Assembly (NCBI GenBank): GCA_963971285.1
Contig: OZ020248.1
Span: 16,244,001-16,308,000 of the forward strand
Reading direction: 5' to 3'
Length of the DNA stretch: 64,000 bases
Origin: Astropecten irregularis
Lineage: Eukaryota; Echinodermata; Asteroidea; Paxillosida; Astropectinidae
Shown: positions 1-10,946 of the stretch, in pieces
Layout of the letters: each line of letters begins with the position of its first letter
Position numbering within the stretch: position 1 is the first letter of the stretch
Translations under genes and position numbers: made by a program
The notes under the pieces: model-generated
Database searches by the model: none
What the model saw: the letters and a program-made list of their open reading frames with translations, nothing else
Told to the model about the DNA's origin: nothing

Positions 1-1000
1 CACTGAAATATACACAAAAACAAACATTTTTATTTCATAAAGCATTCATAACCTTACTTACTTGGCGTGGTGAAAAAACACTATTGTCATGAATAGATTG
101 TTCTCCTCCAAGCTGTAGATAGTAAACACTCTCATTGAGACAGGATACACGACCAAAATGCACCCAATTCTATGGCTGCGGCTGCAAATTACGCACGTAC
201 CTATAGAAGCCACTAGCCATTGACTGCAGACGTCGGAACTAGTCTGGTTCCCTGCCCAAAGATTCCCTGACGTCTCTTATTAAAAATCTTAGGTCAGGTA
301 TCGGCTACGGTTAAAAATAGAACATGACACAGCTGTCATGTCTGCGCAGGCGCGGAAGCTAGTTTTAGCGTTTACCGAGAATCAATTTTAGCATTCATTT
401 TTGCACTTTTGTAAGCACATGCAATTTTATCTGGACAGAATAAGAAGTCAAAGGGTGGGAAAAAAACCATACAACAAACTCCTCAAAAGTGCATGATAGG
501 AAAAGTGCTCTGTTGTATGTGAACAATAAATATGCTCTATTAGGGCTAACTGTATATGTAGCCGGAATGAAACATATTTACATGAGGTGTCTTTTCCTGA
601 AATACGTGACCTCGCGTGACCTGTCGAAAATAGCCGAAAGTCAACGTTACTATCCGAAGTTGCACGAAAACGAGTTCGTAATGTTTCGGATTTTTCCGTA
701 AAAGACCAAAACTTGGTCTTTTTGGTCACGTGACCCTCCAGTACACGTAGCCGATACCGGACCCTATATTTGACAGACAATAGTCTGGCGCTTTTGCGGT
801 CCGGGAACCAGACTAACGTCGGAACGCGGCCTAAGACATGCGCAGAACGGTGGTTGTTGTACGGAAGCCGAATTGTGTCAGTTGATCTCTCAAGTTTTGT
901 TTTATACATCGCGCGCGTGGATTATGTATATATATCCGTCGGCCGCAATAGTCGCTATCGGATGAATGAATTTTTCTAGCCTAAACGCATACGATTTTTT
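1..1000. repeat. Left flank of array 1, paralogous to 50131-50550
   Basis: By eye, bases 1-239 and 816-1000 match 50131-50550 closely and in the same order, and each copy runs straight into cassette-type repeats. The two differ mainly by an extra ~586 bp here (240-815 plus a duplicated 10-bp site), annotated separately. I see no coding potential: reading frames in this stretch are not shared by the two copies. Confidence 0.75.
240..815. mobile_element. Non-autonomous TIR DNA transposon (MITE-like)
   Basis: The element has perfect 13-bp terminal inverted repeats: TAGTCTGGTTCCC at 240-252 and its complement at 803-815. It is flanked by a direct repeat ACGTCGGAAC at 230-239 and 816-825. A further inverted pair, GTATCGGCTACG near 298 and its complement near 747, lies inside the ends. 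The paralogous flank at 50.38 kb reads CCGTCGGAACGCGG without the element, which serves as an empty site. There is no transposase frame, so it is non-autonomous. A 9-10 bp target duplication recalls Mutator-like elements, but the superfamily is not assigned. Confidence 0.85.
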
Positions 1001-1268
1001 TAAAAGCTCCTCATTCAAAAGTGGTAAGAGCTAGGATCATTCATTATTCTTTCAACAAAAGTCAATGTTAGGCAAGGTCTTTCCTTAATTGTGACACAAA
1101 CCATGGAGCTATTTATAGCTCCATGCACAAACACAACCAAAAGTTACGTGACTTAAGATTAAAGGTGCACTCTTCTATAACTTGAAAGCTTCAAAGGTTG
1201 TGACGATTTGTTTTATATCATAATGCGGAAAAGCCATGTGTTCTGTTTTCAACAGACACAACCTCTAG
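1000..1268 (+). repeat. Array 1 lead-in ending in the first CTAG box
   Basis: A decayed piece of the 129-bp unit (CCTCATTCAAAAGTGGTAAGAG followed by the AGGCAAGGTCTTTCC part) is joined to about 110 bp of linker. It ends in a type-1 hairpin box with CTAG at 1265-1268. The same lead-in occurs at 50550-50807 before array 2. Confidence 0.7.
1102..1125. mobile_element. 24-bp palindromic insertion with 7-bp target duplication
   Basis: This is a near-perfect palindrome with 11-bp arms (CATGGAGCTAT and its complement) around TT. It is flanked on both sides by CACAAAC (1095-1101 and 1126-1132). The paralogue near 50650 has a single CACAAAC and no palindrome. It may be the remnant of a larger inverted-repeat element or a minimal foldback insertion. 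It carries no gene. Confidence 0.7.
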
Positions 1269-2548
1269 TTTTTTCTTCTTCTTCTTCTTCTTCTTTTTCT
1301 TCTCCTCAAGTCTATGAGAATTTGTACACGATTGTTCTTCGCTCCACTTTGGTCACTTTGAAACAGTCAATCTTAACCAAACTTGGTCTAAATAAAGTCC
1401 ATATAGCATAGATGTGCCCGCGTAAATTACGTTATGATGACGTCATCAGGTGTCATGTGACAAGCGATTTGAATTTAATAATCAAATTCTTTAAAAATCA
1501 ATAAAAAATCAACGGTTTGAGATATTAACTTGATTCTTTTACCAAAAATGATTGTTAGGCAGGGTCTTTCTTTGGGACACATTGCTTGACCTCTGTGACC
1601 TCTACTTCCGGTCAAACAGGAAGTAGCTCCTCATTTAAAAGTGGTAAGAGCTATGATTATGATTCTTTCACCTATAGACAATGTTAGGCAAGGTCTTTCT
1701 TTGTTACACATTACTTGACCTCTGTGACCTCTACTTCCGGTCAAACAGGAAGTAGATCCTAATTTAAAAGTGGTAAGAGCTATGATCATGATTCTTTCAC
1801 CAAAAGTGAATGTTAGGCAAGGTCTTTCTTTGTGATACATTGGTTGACCCCTGTGACCTCTACTTCCGGTCAAACAGGAAGTAGCTCCTCATTTAAAAGT
1901 TGTAAGAGCTATGATCTTGATTCTTTCACCAATAGACAATGTTAGGCAAGGTCTTTCATTTGTGACACATTGCTTGACCTCTGTGACCTCTACTTCCGGT
2001 CAAACAGGAAGTAGCTCCTCATTTAAAAGTGATAAGAGCTATGATCATGATTCTTTCACCAATAGACAATGTTAGGGAAGGTCTTTCATTTGTGACACAT
2101 TGCTTGACCTCTGTGACCTCTACTTCCGGTCAAACAGGAAGTAGCTCATCATTTAAAAGTGGTAAGAGCTGAGATCATGGTCCTTTCACCAAAAGTCAAA
2201 GTTAGGCAAGGTCTTTCTTTATGAAACATTGCTTGACCTCTGTGACCTCTACTTCCGGTCAAACATGAAGTAGCTTCTCATTTAAAGTGATAAGGGCTTT
2301 GATCATGATTCTTTCACCAAAAGTCAATGTTAGGCAATTTTTGTTTGTGACACAATTCTAATTGACAAGCAATGTGTTCCATAAACCCTGCAACTAAATG
2401 TGTTAAACTTTAGTTTTCTGCATTGAAATAGTTGATACTTTTAAACCACATGTCTTAAACTGACAAAATAAGTGATACAATTTGAGAAATATTCTATATC
2501 ATATGCGGAAAAGCCATGTGTTCTGTTTTCAACAGACACAACCTCTAG
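1269..2548 (+). repeat. Cassette A1 (six 129-bp units)
   Basis: The cassette starts with a T-rich TTC microsatellite. A ~230-bp unique part follows, holding a TGATGACGTCATCA-type palindrome, then about six ~129-bp tandem units at 1560-2330. A ~170-bp tail ends in a type-1 hairpin box (CTAG 2545-2548). From about 1275 on it looks identical to 24579-25852. Confidence 0.85.
2497..2548 (+). other. Exemplar type-1 terminal box
   Basis: The order is CGGAAAAGCC, then a stem with arms TGTGT+CTGTT (2517-2521, 2523-2527) and AACAG+ACACA (2531-2540). There is one bulged T at 2522 and a TTC loop. ACCT and CTAG|T follow. A hairpin a few bases before CTRR|T is the classical 3' end of a Helitron. There are 26 boxes of types 1 and 2 in the window, all on this strand. 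Confidence 0.8.
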
Positions 2549-4268
2549 TATTTTTTTTGAGTTTGTTCTGTGGCCCATAGACTTTGTACACAGATTTTTC
2601 TGCGCGGCACTTTGGTTACTTTTAAACAGCCGATCTTAACCAAACTTGGTCTGAATGAAGTCCATATAGGGTAGTTGTGCCCCGAAACTTTTCACCATCA
2701 TGACGTCAAAACTTGATTTTATATGATTTTTAAAAAATATTTTATAGCCCGTTCACTTTGTACACAGATTACGTGAACGTGGTCGTTGTACAAAACATAA
2801 AGCTCGATCAATTTCCCATACACTATGTACAGTGTACATGTAGGCCTACGTACGCAATTCACTGTGTATAACATACAATGCACATGTCCGATTGCGTGAC
2901 ACAAAACGTCGTTTACAACTTGCCATAGTTTGCACGTAATTCCTTTTATATATCATTAAATACCAGCACCAAATCTTAATCGAAATGCTATCGATGTAGG
3001 TTGCTCTGTACGCGAAAATATTGGTCATTAAAAAAAACATACGATTTAAACAACATAAATACAAGGCGCGATCAGATGTTTGATTGCCTGGGTTATATAT
3101 GCCGTTTTTTCATTTACTTCCTTATCATAGTTGCCAGCAAAGCAGCGTTAATGCTGATTTTGACCCGTGTTTTGACCAGACAACCACGCACGCGCAGCAA
3201 TCTACTTATACCGTTTTCAGTACGTAAGGTTGCACCCAAGTAAATAAACTCCCGTGGACAACAGTGATAAATCCTCAAACTTCAAAAATCGTTGAAAAAT
3301 ATACAGAACTCTCACAGCTGTTCAAGTTGCACAGAAAAATGATGATGAACATGTAACCTTTCATTTTCTTTTCATTTTATGGTAGGGTGACCGTTGAATT
3401 TTTGAGTAATACTCATTCTCAGCTGACCACCCCTAAAAAAAGGTACGGATCACTCCAGTCAAAGAAGCCATTAAAAAAAAAACATCCCTCTGCAAAGCGG
3501 CTGAAATAGACCCACTTTCTCACCCAATTGCATCAAAAATGGTCACAAATGGAAGCCCAGACACCAGGCAGGAGGTCCAGTGCCGTATTTCTTCAATCCT
3601 TCATTTTCATAGCTCTCACAACTCTCTTATTTCAAATATATTGAGTGCTTAACTTTTATTCATGAGCTCGGCAGACCCATTTTGCCACTACATGTATTTA
3701 CTTGGCTGCACCCGTATTTTCCGAGCGCACGGTTTTGAATAACGCCCTCACTTGATTAAAACGAGATGCTGCGGTGGTGTCAGTATTATTATTTTGTACA
3801 CCGCCTATCGTCTTTTATTGAAATCATGGAAGACGGAAAGTCTTTTATATTAAATACCGGCACCACCATCTTAATAGGAATACTATCGATGTAGGTTGCG
3901 GAGTATTGTACGTCGTTTTATGGGTCGTGTTAATCTTATACATGTGCAACTTAATACTTTGGAATAGTTGTATATGGAAAAACTGCAATGATCCATAGAC
4001 TTTGCCTTTTTTTCAAGTGGCAATTTGACGTTTTACATATGAACAAATTAAAGTCACGTCCTTTCCCCTAGACTTTGTAGGCATCTTATCTTGTTCTATA
4101 CGTGGCAATAAGTATAAGACTGAAGTTCAATATTCACAAAACGATTTCATATTCGCAAATGATTTTATATTTTCAAATGATATCATCTTCAAGAAATCAT
4201 TTGAAATCATTTAAAATACCATATGCGGAAAAGCCATGTGTTCTGTTTTCAACAGACACAACCTCTAG
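2549..4268 (+). repeat. Cassette B1 with a C-type tail
   Basis: The B body (2549-3740) opens with an A/T run and GAGTTTGTTCTGTGG. It contains CATCATGACGTCAAAAC and ends in the usual cassette sequence up to ACGCCCTC. At about 3750 it switches to sequence related to cassette C (the ATCGATGTAGGTTGCGGAGTATTG region), so it is a recombinant. It ends in a type-1 box preceded by AAAATACC instead of TATATC. By eye 25853-27572 is identical. Confidence 0.85.
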
Positions 4269-5786
4269 TATTTTTTGGCTTTTTCGCGGAAGCGAAAAGC
4301 CTTTATTTTTGTTCTGTTTTTTTTTTTTCTTCTTCTTCTTCTTCTTCCATTTTGATTTCCCATAGACTTTGCACAGGGGCATTCTACCCACCAGTTTGGT
4401 CAGTTTTAAACAACCGATTTTAACCAAACTTGGTCTGAAGGAAGTCCATATAGAGTAGTTGTCTGCCGAAACTTTTCGTCATCATGACGTCATCAGGTGT
4501 CATGTGACAAGCGATTTGAATTTAATAATCAAAATCTTCAAAAATCAACAAAAAATCAACCGTTTGAGATATTAACTTCATTCTTTCACCAAAAGTGATT
4601 GTTAGGCAGGGTCTTTCTTTGTGACACATTGCTTGACCTCTGTGACCTCTTCTTCCTGTCAAACAGGAAGTAGCTCCTCATTTAAAAGTGGTAAGAGCTT
4701 TGATCATGATTCTTTCACCAAAACTCAATGTTAGGCAAGGTCTTTCTTTGTGACACATTGATTGACCTATGTGACCTCTACTTCCGGTCAAACAGGAAGT
4801 AGCTCCTCATTTAAAAGTGGTCAGAGCTAGGATCATGATTCTTTCACCAAATGTCAATGATAGGCAAGGTCTTTCATTTGTGTTTCATTGCTTGACCTCT
4901 GTGACCTCTACTTCCGGTCAAACAGGAAGTAGCTCCTCATTTAAAAGCGGTAAGAGCTAAAATCATGATTCTTTCACCAAATGTCAATGTAAGGCAAGGT
5001 CTTTCATTTGTGTTACATTGCTTGACCTCTGTGACCTCTACTTCCGGTCAAACAGGAAGTAGCTCCTCATTTAAAAGCGATTTGAATTTAATAATCAAAA
5101 TCTTCAAAAATCAACAAAAAATCAACCGTTTGAGATATTAACTTCATTCTTTCACCAAAAGTGATTGTTAGGCAGGGTCTTTCTTTGTGACACATTGCTT
5201 GACCTCTGTGACCTCTACTTCCTGTCAAACAGGAAGTAGCTCCTCATTTAAAAGTGGTAAGAGCTTTGATCATGATTCTTTCACCAAAACTCAATGTTAG
5301 GCAAGGTCTTTCTTTGTGACACATTGCTTGACCTCTGTGACCTCTACTTCCGGTCAAACAGGAAGTAGCTCCTCATTTAAAAGTGGTCAGAGCTAGGATC
5401 ATGATTCTTTCACCAAATGTCAATGTTAGGCAAGGTCTTTCATTTGTGTTACATTGCTTGACCTCTGTGACCTCTACTTCCGGTCAAACAGGAAGTAGCT
5501 CCTCATTTAAAAGCGGTAAGAGCTAAAATCATGATTCTTTCACCAAATGTCAATGTTAGGCAAGGTCTTTCATTTGTGTTACATTTCTTGACCTCTGTGA
5601 CCTCTACTTCCGGTCAAACAGGAAGTAGCTCCTCATTTAAAAGCGGTAAGAGCTAAAATCATGATTCTTTCGCCAAATGTCAATGTTAGGGAATGTCTTT
5701 CTTAGTGACACAATTCTAATTGACAAGCAATTGATATCATATGCGGAAAAGCCTTATGCGCTGTTTCCAACAGCCATAAACTCTAG
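4269..5786 (+). repeat. Cassette A2 with internal 566-bp duplication
   Basis: It begins with one GGCTTTTTCGC-type hairpin module and a TTC tract. The A body then carries eight 129-bp units. Bases from 4511 repeat from 5077 (offset 566): the second copy starts where unit sequence AAAAGCG meets body sequence AAGCGATTTG, sharing AAGCG. It ends in a type-2 box (CTAG 5783-5786) whose stem has C as the bulge. Confidence 0.85.
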
Positions 5787-7019
5787 TTGGCTTTTCCATG
5801 TTCAATGGAAAAGGTATTGTTTTTGTTCTGATTTTTTTTTCTTTTCTTCTTCTTCTTCTTGTCGTATGAATTCCTATAGACAAAGCACATGTGCATTCTA
5901 GGTGCCACTTTTGCCACTTTTAAACTGCCGATTTTAATCAAACTTAGTCAAAACAAAGTCCCCACAGCGAAGTTGGTTGCCGAAACTTTTCGTCATCATG
6001 ACGTCATCAGGTGTCACGTGACAGTGTCTTAAAGGGGCAAACTTCAGACATCAATTATGAACGAACCCTATGTCTGATTGAGTTGAAACTTGGTATGTAT
6101 CTAAGTCGGGAAGTGTTATATCGAAAAATTGCAATGACGTCATCATGACGTCATTCCCTGATTTTTTATGATTTATTGAAATTTTGGGTCATAAAAGTTC
6201 TTTTAATGATATCTAGTAAATGAAACAAGATATCTTTGAATTTCTTTTTGATAATTCTTCAGCATACACCATAGATGAACACTGCATAGACAAAAATTCA
6301 GTGACGTCATCATGACGTCATAAAAAATGTGATTTTTATAACACATAGTAGGAACGGCCGATGGCCTTGAAAATTGGTACATTGGTGAATTGGAGGTTCG
6401 GGGTTGTAATTATGAAGTTACATCAAGACAGCGTCATTTTTTTTTTTTTTATGATTTTTTGAATATTTTTCACGCTATAGCCCATTGACTTGTACAGGGC
6501 AAACAGGAAGTAGCTCCTCATTTAAAAGTGGTAAGAGCTAGGATCATGATTCTTTCACCAAATATCAATGTTAGGCAAGGTCTTTCTTTGTGACACATTG
6601 CTTGACCTCCGTGACCTCTACTTCCGGTCAAACAGGAAGTAGCTCCTCATTTAAAAGTGGTTACAGCTATGATCATGATTCTTTCACCAAAAGTGAATGT
6701 TAGGCAATTTCCTTCATTTGTGTCACATTGCTTGACCTCTGTGACCTCTACTTCCGGTCAAACAGGAAGTAGCTCCTCATTTAAAAGTTGTAAGAGCTAG
6801 GATCATGATTCTTTCAGCAAAAGTAAATGTTAGGCAAGGTCTTTCCCTGTGACACAAACATGACCAAGTCAAGTGACTTCAGATTAAAGGTGCACTCTTC
6901 AAAAGTATAAAGTTTAATATCTTAATCAAATGTTTTTTTGTGTATAATGTTTTGAAAAAATTTTAATATCATAAAACGGAAAAGCCATGTGTTCTGTTTT
7001 CAACAGACACAATATCTAG
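5787..7019 (+). repeat. Divergent A-type cassette with CRE-like doublets
   Basis: It starts with a variant hairpin module (TTTTCCAT paired with ATGGAAAA). After the A-type beginning, 6030-6480 has a different body that contains TGACGTCATCATGACGTCA twice (near 6135 and 6302). A piece beginning CTTAAAGGGGCAAACTT near 6031 recurs near 14272. Three 129-bp units follow (6490-6850), then a linker and a type-1 box with an eroded start (AAACGGAAAAGCC). Confidence 0.75.
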
Positions 7020-8358
7020 TATTTTTTTTGAGTTTGTTCTGTGGCCCATAGACTTTGTACACGTTTTTTTCTGCACCCCACTTTTGTCACTTTTAAACAC
7101 TCGATCGTAACCAAACTTGGTCTGCATGAAGTCCATATAGGGTAGTTGTCTCCCGAAACTTTTCATCATCATGACGTCAAAACTTGATTTTATATGATTT
7201 TTTAAAAATATTTTATAGCCCGTTCACTTTGTACACAGATTACGTGAACGTGGTCCTTGTACAAAACATAAAGCTCGATCAATGTCCCATACACTATGCC
7301 AGTGTACATGTAGGCCCAGGTACGCAATTCACTGTGCATATGTCCGATTGCGTGACACAAAACGTCGTTTACCACTTGCCATAGTTTGCACGTAATTCCT
7401 TTTATATATTATTAAATACCAGCACCAAATCTTAATCGAAATGCTATCGATGTAGGTTGCTCTGTACGTGAAAATATTGGTCATTAAATAAAACATACGA
7501 TGTCAACAACATAAATACAAGGCGCGTTCAGATGTTTGATTGCCTGGATTATATATGCCGTTTTTTCATTTACTTCCTTATCATAGTTTCCAGCAAAGCA
7601 GCGTAAATGCTGGTTTTGACCCGTGTTTTGACCAGACAACCACGCACGCGCAGCAATCTACTTATACCGTTTTCAGTACGTAAGGTTGCACCCAAGTAAA
7701 TAAACTCCCGTGGACAACAGTGATAAATCCTCAAACTTCAAAAATCATTAAAAAATATACAGAACTCTCACAGCTGTTCAAGTTGCACAGAAAAATGATG
7801 ATGAACATGTAAGCTTTCATTTTCTGTTCATTTTATGGTAGGGTGACCGTTGAATTTTGAGTTATACTCATTCTCAGCTGACCACCCCTAAAACAAGGTA
7901 TGGATCACTCCAGTCAAAGAAGCCATTTTCACAAAAAAAAACATCCCTCTGCAAAGCGGCTGAAATAGACCCACTTTCTCACCCAATTGCATCAAAAATG
8001 GTCACAAATGGAAGCCCAGAGACCGGGCAGGAGGTCCAGTGCCATATTTCTTCAATCCTTCATTTTCATAGCTCTCACAACTCTCTTATTTCAAATAAAT
8101 TGAGTGCTTAACTTTTATGAATGAGCTCGGCGGACCCATTTTGCCACTACATGTATTTACTTGGCTGCACCCGTATTTTCCGAGCGCACGGTTTTGAATA
8201 ACGCCCTCTTTTGATTAAAACGAGAAATCATTTCCCGAAGACGATATCATTTATTTGCTGAATCAAACAACATCAGCGATGTGTATTTAATTTGAGAAAT
8301 ATTTTATATCATATGCGGAAAAGCCATGTGTTCTGTTTTCAACAGACACAACCTCTAG
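7020..8358 (+). repeat. Cassette B2
   Basis: This is a standard B cassette ending in a type-1 box. Much of it matches 51709-53010 at an offset of 44690, including private variants such as GTAGGCCCAGGTACGC, so the two copies are closely related. The ~85-codon frame TxxHSQLTTPKT seen here and in other B cassettes is interrupted or shifted by its A-run between copies. Confidence 0.85.
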
Positions 8359-9729
8359 TTTTGAGTTTGTTCTGTGGCCCATAGACTTTGTACACAGATT
8401 TTTCTGCGCGGCACTTTGGTTACTTTAAAACAGCCGATCTTAACCAAACTTGGTCTGAATGAAGTCCATATAGGGTAGTTGTGCCCCGAAACTTTTCACC
8501 ATCATGACGTCAAAACTTGATTTTATATGATTTTTTTAAAATATTTTATAGCCCGTTCACTTTGTACACAGATTACGTGAACGTGGTCGTTGTACAAAAC
8601 ATAAAGCTCGATCAATTTCCCATACACTATGTACAGTGTACATGTAGGCCTACGTACGCAATTCACTGTGTATAACATACAATGCACATGTCCGATTGCG
8701 TGACACAAAACGTCGTTTACAACTTGCCATAGTTTGCACGTAATTCCTTTCATATATCATTAAATACCAGCACCAAATCTGAATCGAAATGCTCTCGATG
8801 TAGGTTGCTCTGTACGTGAAAATATTGGTCATTAAATAAAACATACGATTTAAACAACATAAATACAAGGCGCGTTCAGATGTTTGATTGCCTGGATTAT
8901 ATATGCCGTTTTTTCATTTACTTCCTTATCATAGTTTCCAGCAAAGCAGCGTAAATGCTGATTTTGAGCCGTGTTTTGACCAGACAACCGCGCACGCGCA
9001 GCAATCTACTTATACCGTTTTCAGTACGTAAGGTTGCACCCAAGTAAATTAAACTCCCGTAGACAACAGTGATAAATCCTCAAACTTCAAAAATCGTTAA
9101 AAAATATAGAGAACTCTCACAGCTGTTCAAGTTGCACAGAAAAATGATGATGAACTTGTAACCTTTCATTTTCTTTTCATTTTATGGCAGGGTGACCGTT
9201 GAATTTTTTAGTTATACTCATTCTCAGCTGACCACCCCTAAAACAAGAGTACGGATCACTCCAGTCAAAGAAGCCATTTCCCAAAAAAAAAAAACATCCC
9301 TCTGCAAAGCGGCTGAAATAGACCCACTTTCTCACCCAATTGCATCAAAAATGGTCACAAATGGAAGCCCAGAGACCGGGCAGGAGGTCCAGTGCCATAT
9401 TTCTTCAATCCTTCATTTTCATAGCTCTCACAACTCTCTTATTTCAAATATATTGAGTGCTTAACTTTTATTCATGAGCTCGGCGGACCCATTTTGCCAC
9501 TACATGTATTTACTTGGCTGCACCCGTAATGCAGGATTCACTTTTCCGAGCGCACGGTTTTGAATAACGCCCTCTTTTGATTAAAACGAGAAATCATTTC
9601 CCGAAGACGATATCATTATTTTATTTGCTGAATCAAACAACATCAGCGATGTGTATTTAATTTGAGAAATATTTTATATCATTATGCGGAAAAGCCATGT
9701 GTTCTGTTTTCAACAGACACAACCTCTAG
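8359..9729 (+). repeat. Cassette B3
   Basis: B cassette with a short T run at its start (TTTTGAGTTTG). It ends in a type-1 box with the private variant ATCATTATGCGG. It matches 27573-28949 at a constant offset of 19220, up to CTAG. The downstream neighbours differ (A here, C there). Confidence 0.85.
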
Positions 9730-10946
9730 TTGGCTTTTCCGATTTCAATCGGAAAAGGTATTGCGTTTGTTCTGATTTTTTTTTTTTTTTCTTCTTCTTC
9801 TTCTTCTTTTTCTTCTCCCCAAGTCTATGAGAATTTGTACACGATTGTTCTACGCTCCACTTTGGTCACTTTTAAACAGTCAATCTTAACCAAACTTGGT
9901 ATAAATAAAGTCCATATAGCATAGATGTGCCCGCGTAAAATTCGTCATGATGACGTCATCAGGTGTCATGTGACCAGCGATTTGAATTTTATAATCAAAA
10001 TCTTTAAAAATCAACAAAAAATCAACCGATTGAGATATTAAGTTCATTCTTTCACCAAATATCAATGTTAGGGAGGGTCTTTCTTTTTTACACAATATTT
10101 GTTCTCTGTGACCTCTACTTCCGGTCAAACAGGAAGTAGCTCCTCATTTAAAAGTGGTAAGAGCTAGGATCATGATTCTTTCACCAAAGGTCAATGTTAG
10201 GCATGGTCTTTCTTTGTGACACATTACTTGACCTCTGTGACCTCTACTTCCGGTCAAACAGGAAGTAGCTCCTAATTTAAAAGTGGTAAGAGCTATGGTC
10301 ATGATTCTTTCACCAATAGACAATGTTAGGCAAGGTCTTTCATTTGTGACACATAACTTGACCTCTGTGACCTCTACTTCCGGTCAAACCGGAAGTAGCT
10401 CCTCATTTAAAAGTGGTAAGAGCTAGGATCATAATTCTTTCACCAAATATCAATGCTAGGCAAGGTCTTTCTTTGTGACACATTACTTGACCTCTGTAAC
10501 CCCTACTTCCGGTCAAACAGGAAGTAGCTCCTCATTTAAAAGTGGTTAGAGCTAGGATCATGATTCTTTCACCAAACATCAAAGTAAGGGAGGGTCTTTC
10601 TTTGAAACACATTGCTTGACCTCTGTGACCTCTACTTCCGGTCAAACCGGAAGTAGCTTTTCATTTAAAAGTGGTAAGAGCTAAAATCGTGATTCTTTCA
10701 CTAAATATCAATGTTAGGCAAGATCTTTCTTTGTGACACATAGCTTGACCTCTGTGACCTTTACTTCCGGTCAAACAGGAAGTAGCTTGTCATTTAAAAG
10801 TGGTAAGAGCTTTGATCATGATTCTTTCACCAAATGTCAATGTAAGGGAAGGTCTTTCTTATGACACAATTCGATCTGATTGACAAGCAATTGATATCAT
10901 ATGCGGAAAAGCCTTATGTGCTGTTTCAAACAGCCATAAACTCTAG
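9730..10946 (+). repeat. Cassette A3 (six 129-bp units)
   Basis: One hairpin module (GGCTTTTCCGATTTCAATCGG) is followed by a T/TTC tract, the A body and six 129-bp units (10040-10850). Some units read AACCGGAAGTAG, which gives a perfect 10-bp stem with CTACTTCCGG. The tail ACAAGCAATTGATATC leads into a type-2 box. Confidence 0.85.
10895..10946 (+). other. Exemplar type-2 terminal box
   Basis: CGGAAAAGCC is followed by a stem with arms TTATG+GCTGTT (10914-10918, 10920-10925) and AACAGC+CATAA (10929-10939). It has one bulged T at 10919 and a three-base loop, then ACT and CTAG|T. The outer stem differs from type 1 on both sides but pairing is kept. Type 2 mostly follows A cassettes. Confidence 0.8.

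Noticed and set aside
1217-1268. Comparison of the box with integron attC sites
   Set aside because: The folded recombination-site look and cassette shuffling are superficially similar, but there is no integrase and the cassettes carry no genes. A Helitron 3' end explains hairpin plus CTAG|T better.
1560-2330. CRISPR-like look of the 129-bp arrays
   Set aside because: Units are tandem without unique spacers, too long for CRISPR repeats, and the context is animal DNA with no cas genes.
2719-3064. Minus-strand frames of 61-76 codons recurring in every B cassette (for example a CCLNRMF...NRTCALYV pattern)
   Set aside because: They recur only because the DNA repeats. Single-base indels (for example 21440) fuse or shift them, and I see no domain or codon-type conservation.
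7857-8111. Plus-strand ~85-codon frame (HSQLTTPKT...NGSPETGQE) present in many B cassettes
   Set aside because: It runs through an A-run whose length varies between copies and changes the frame; stops appear in some copies, so coding is unlikely.
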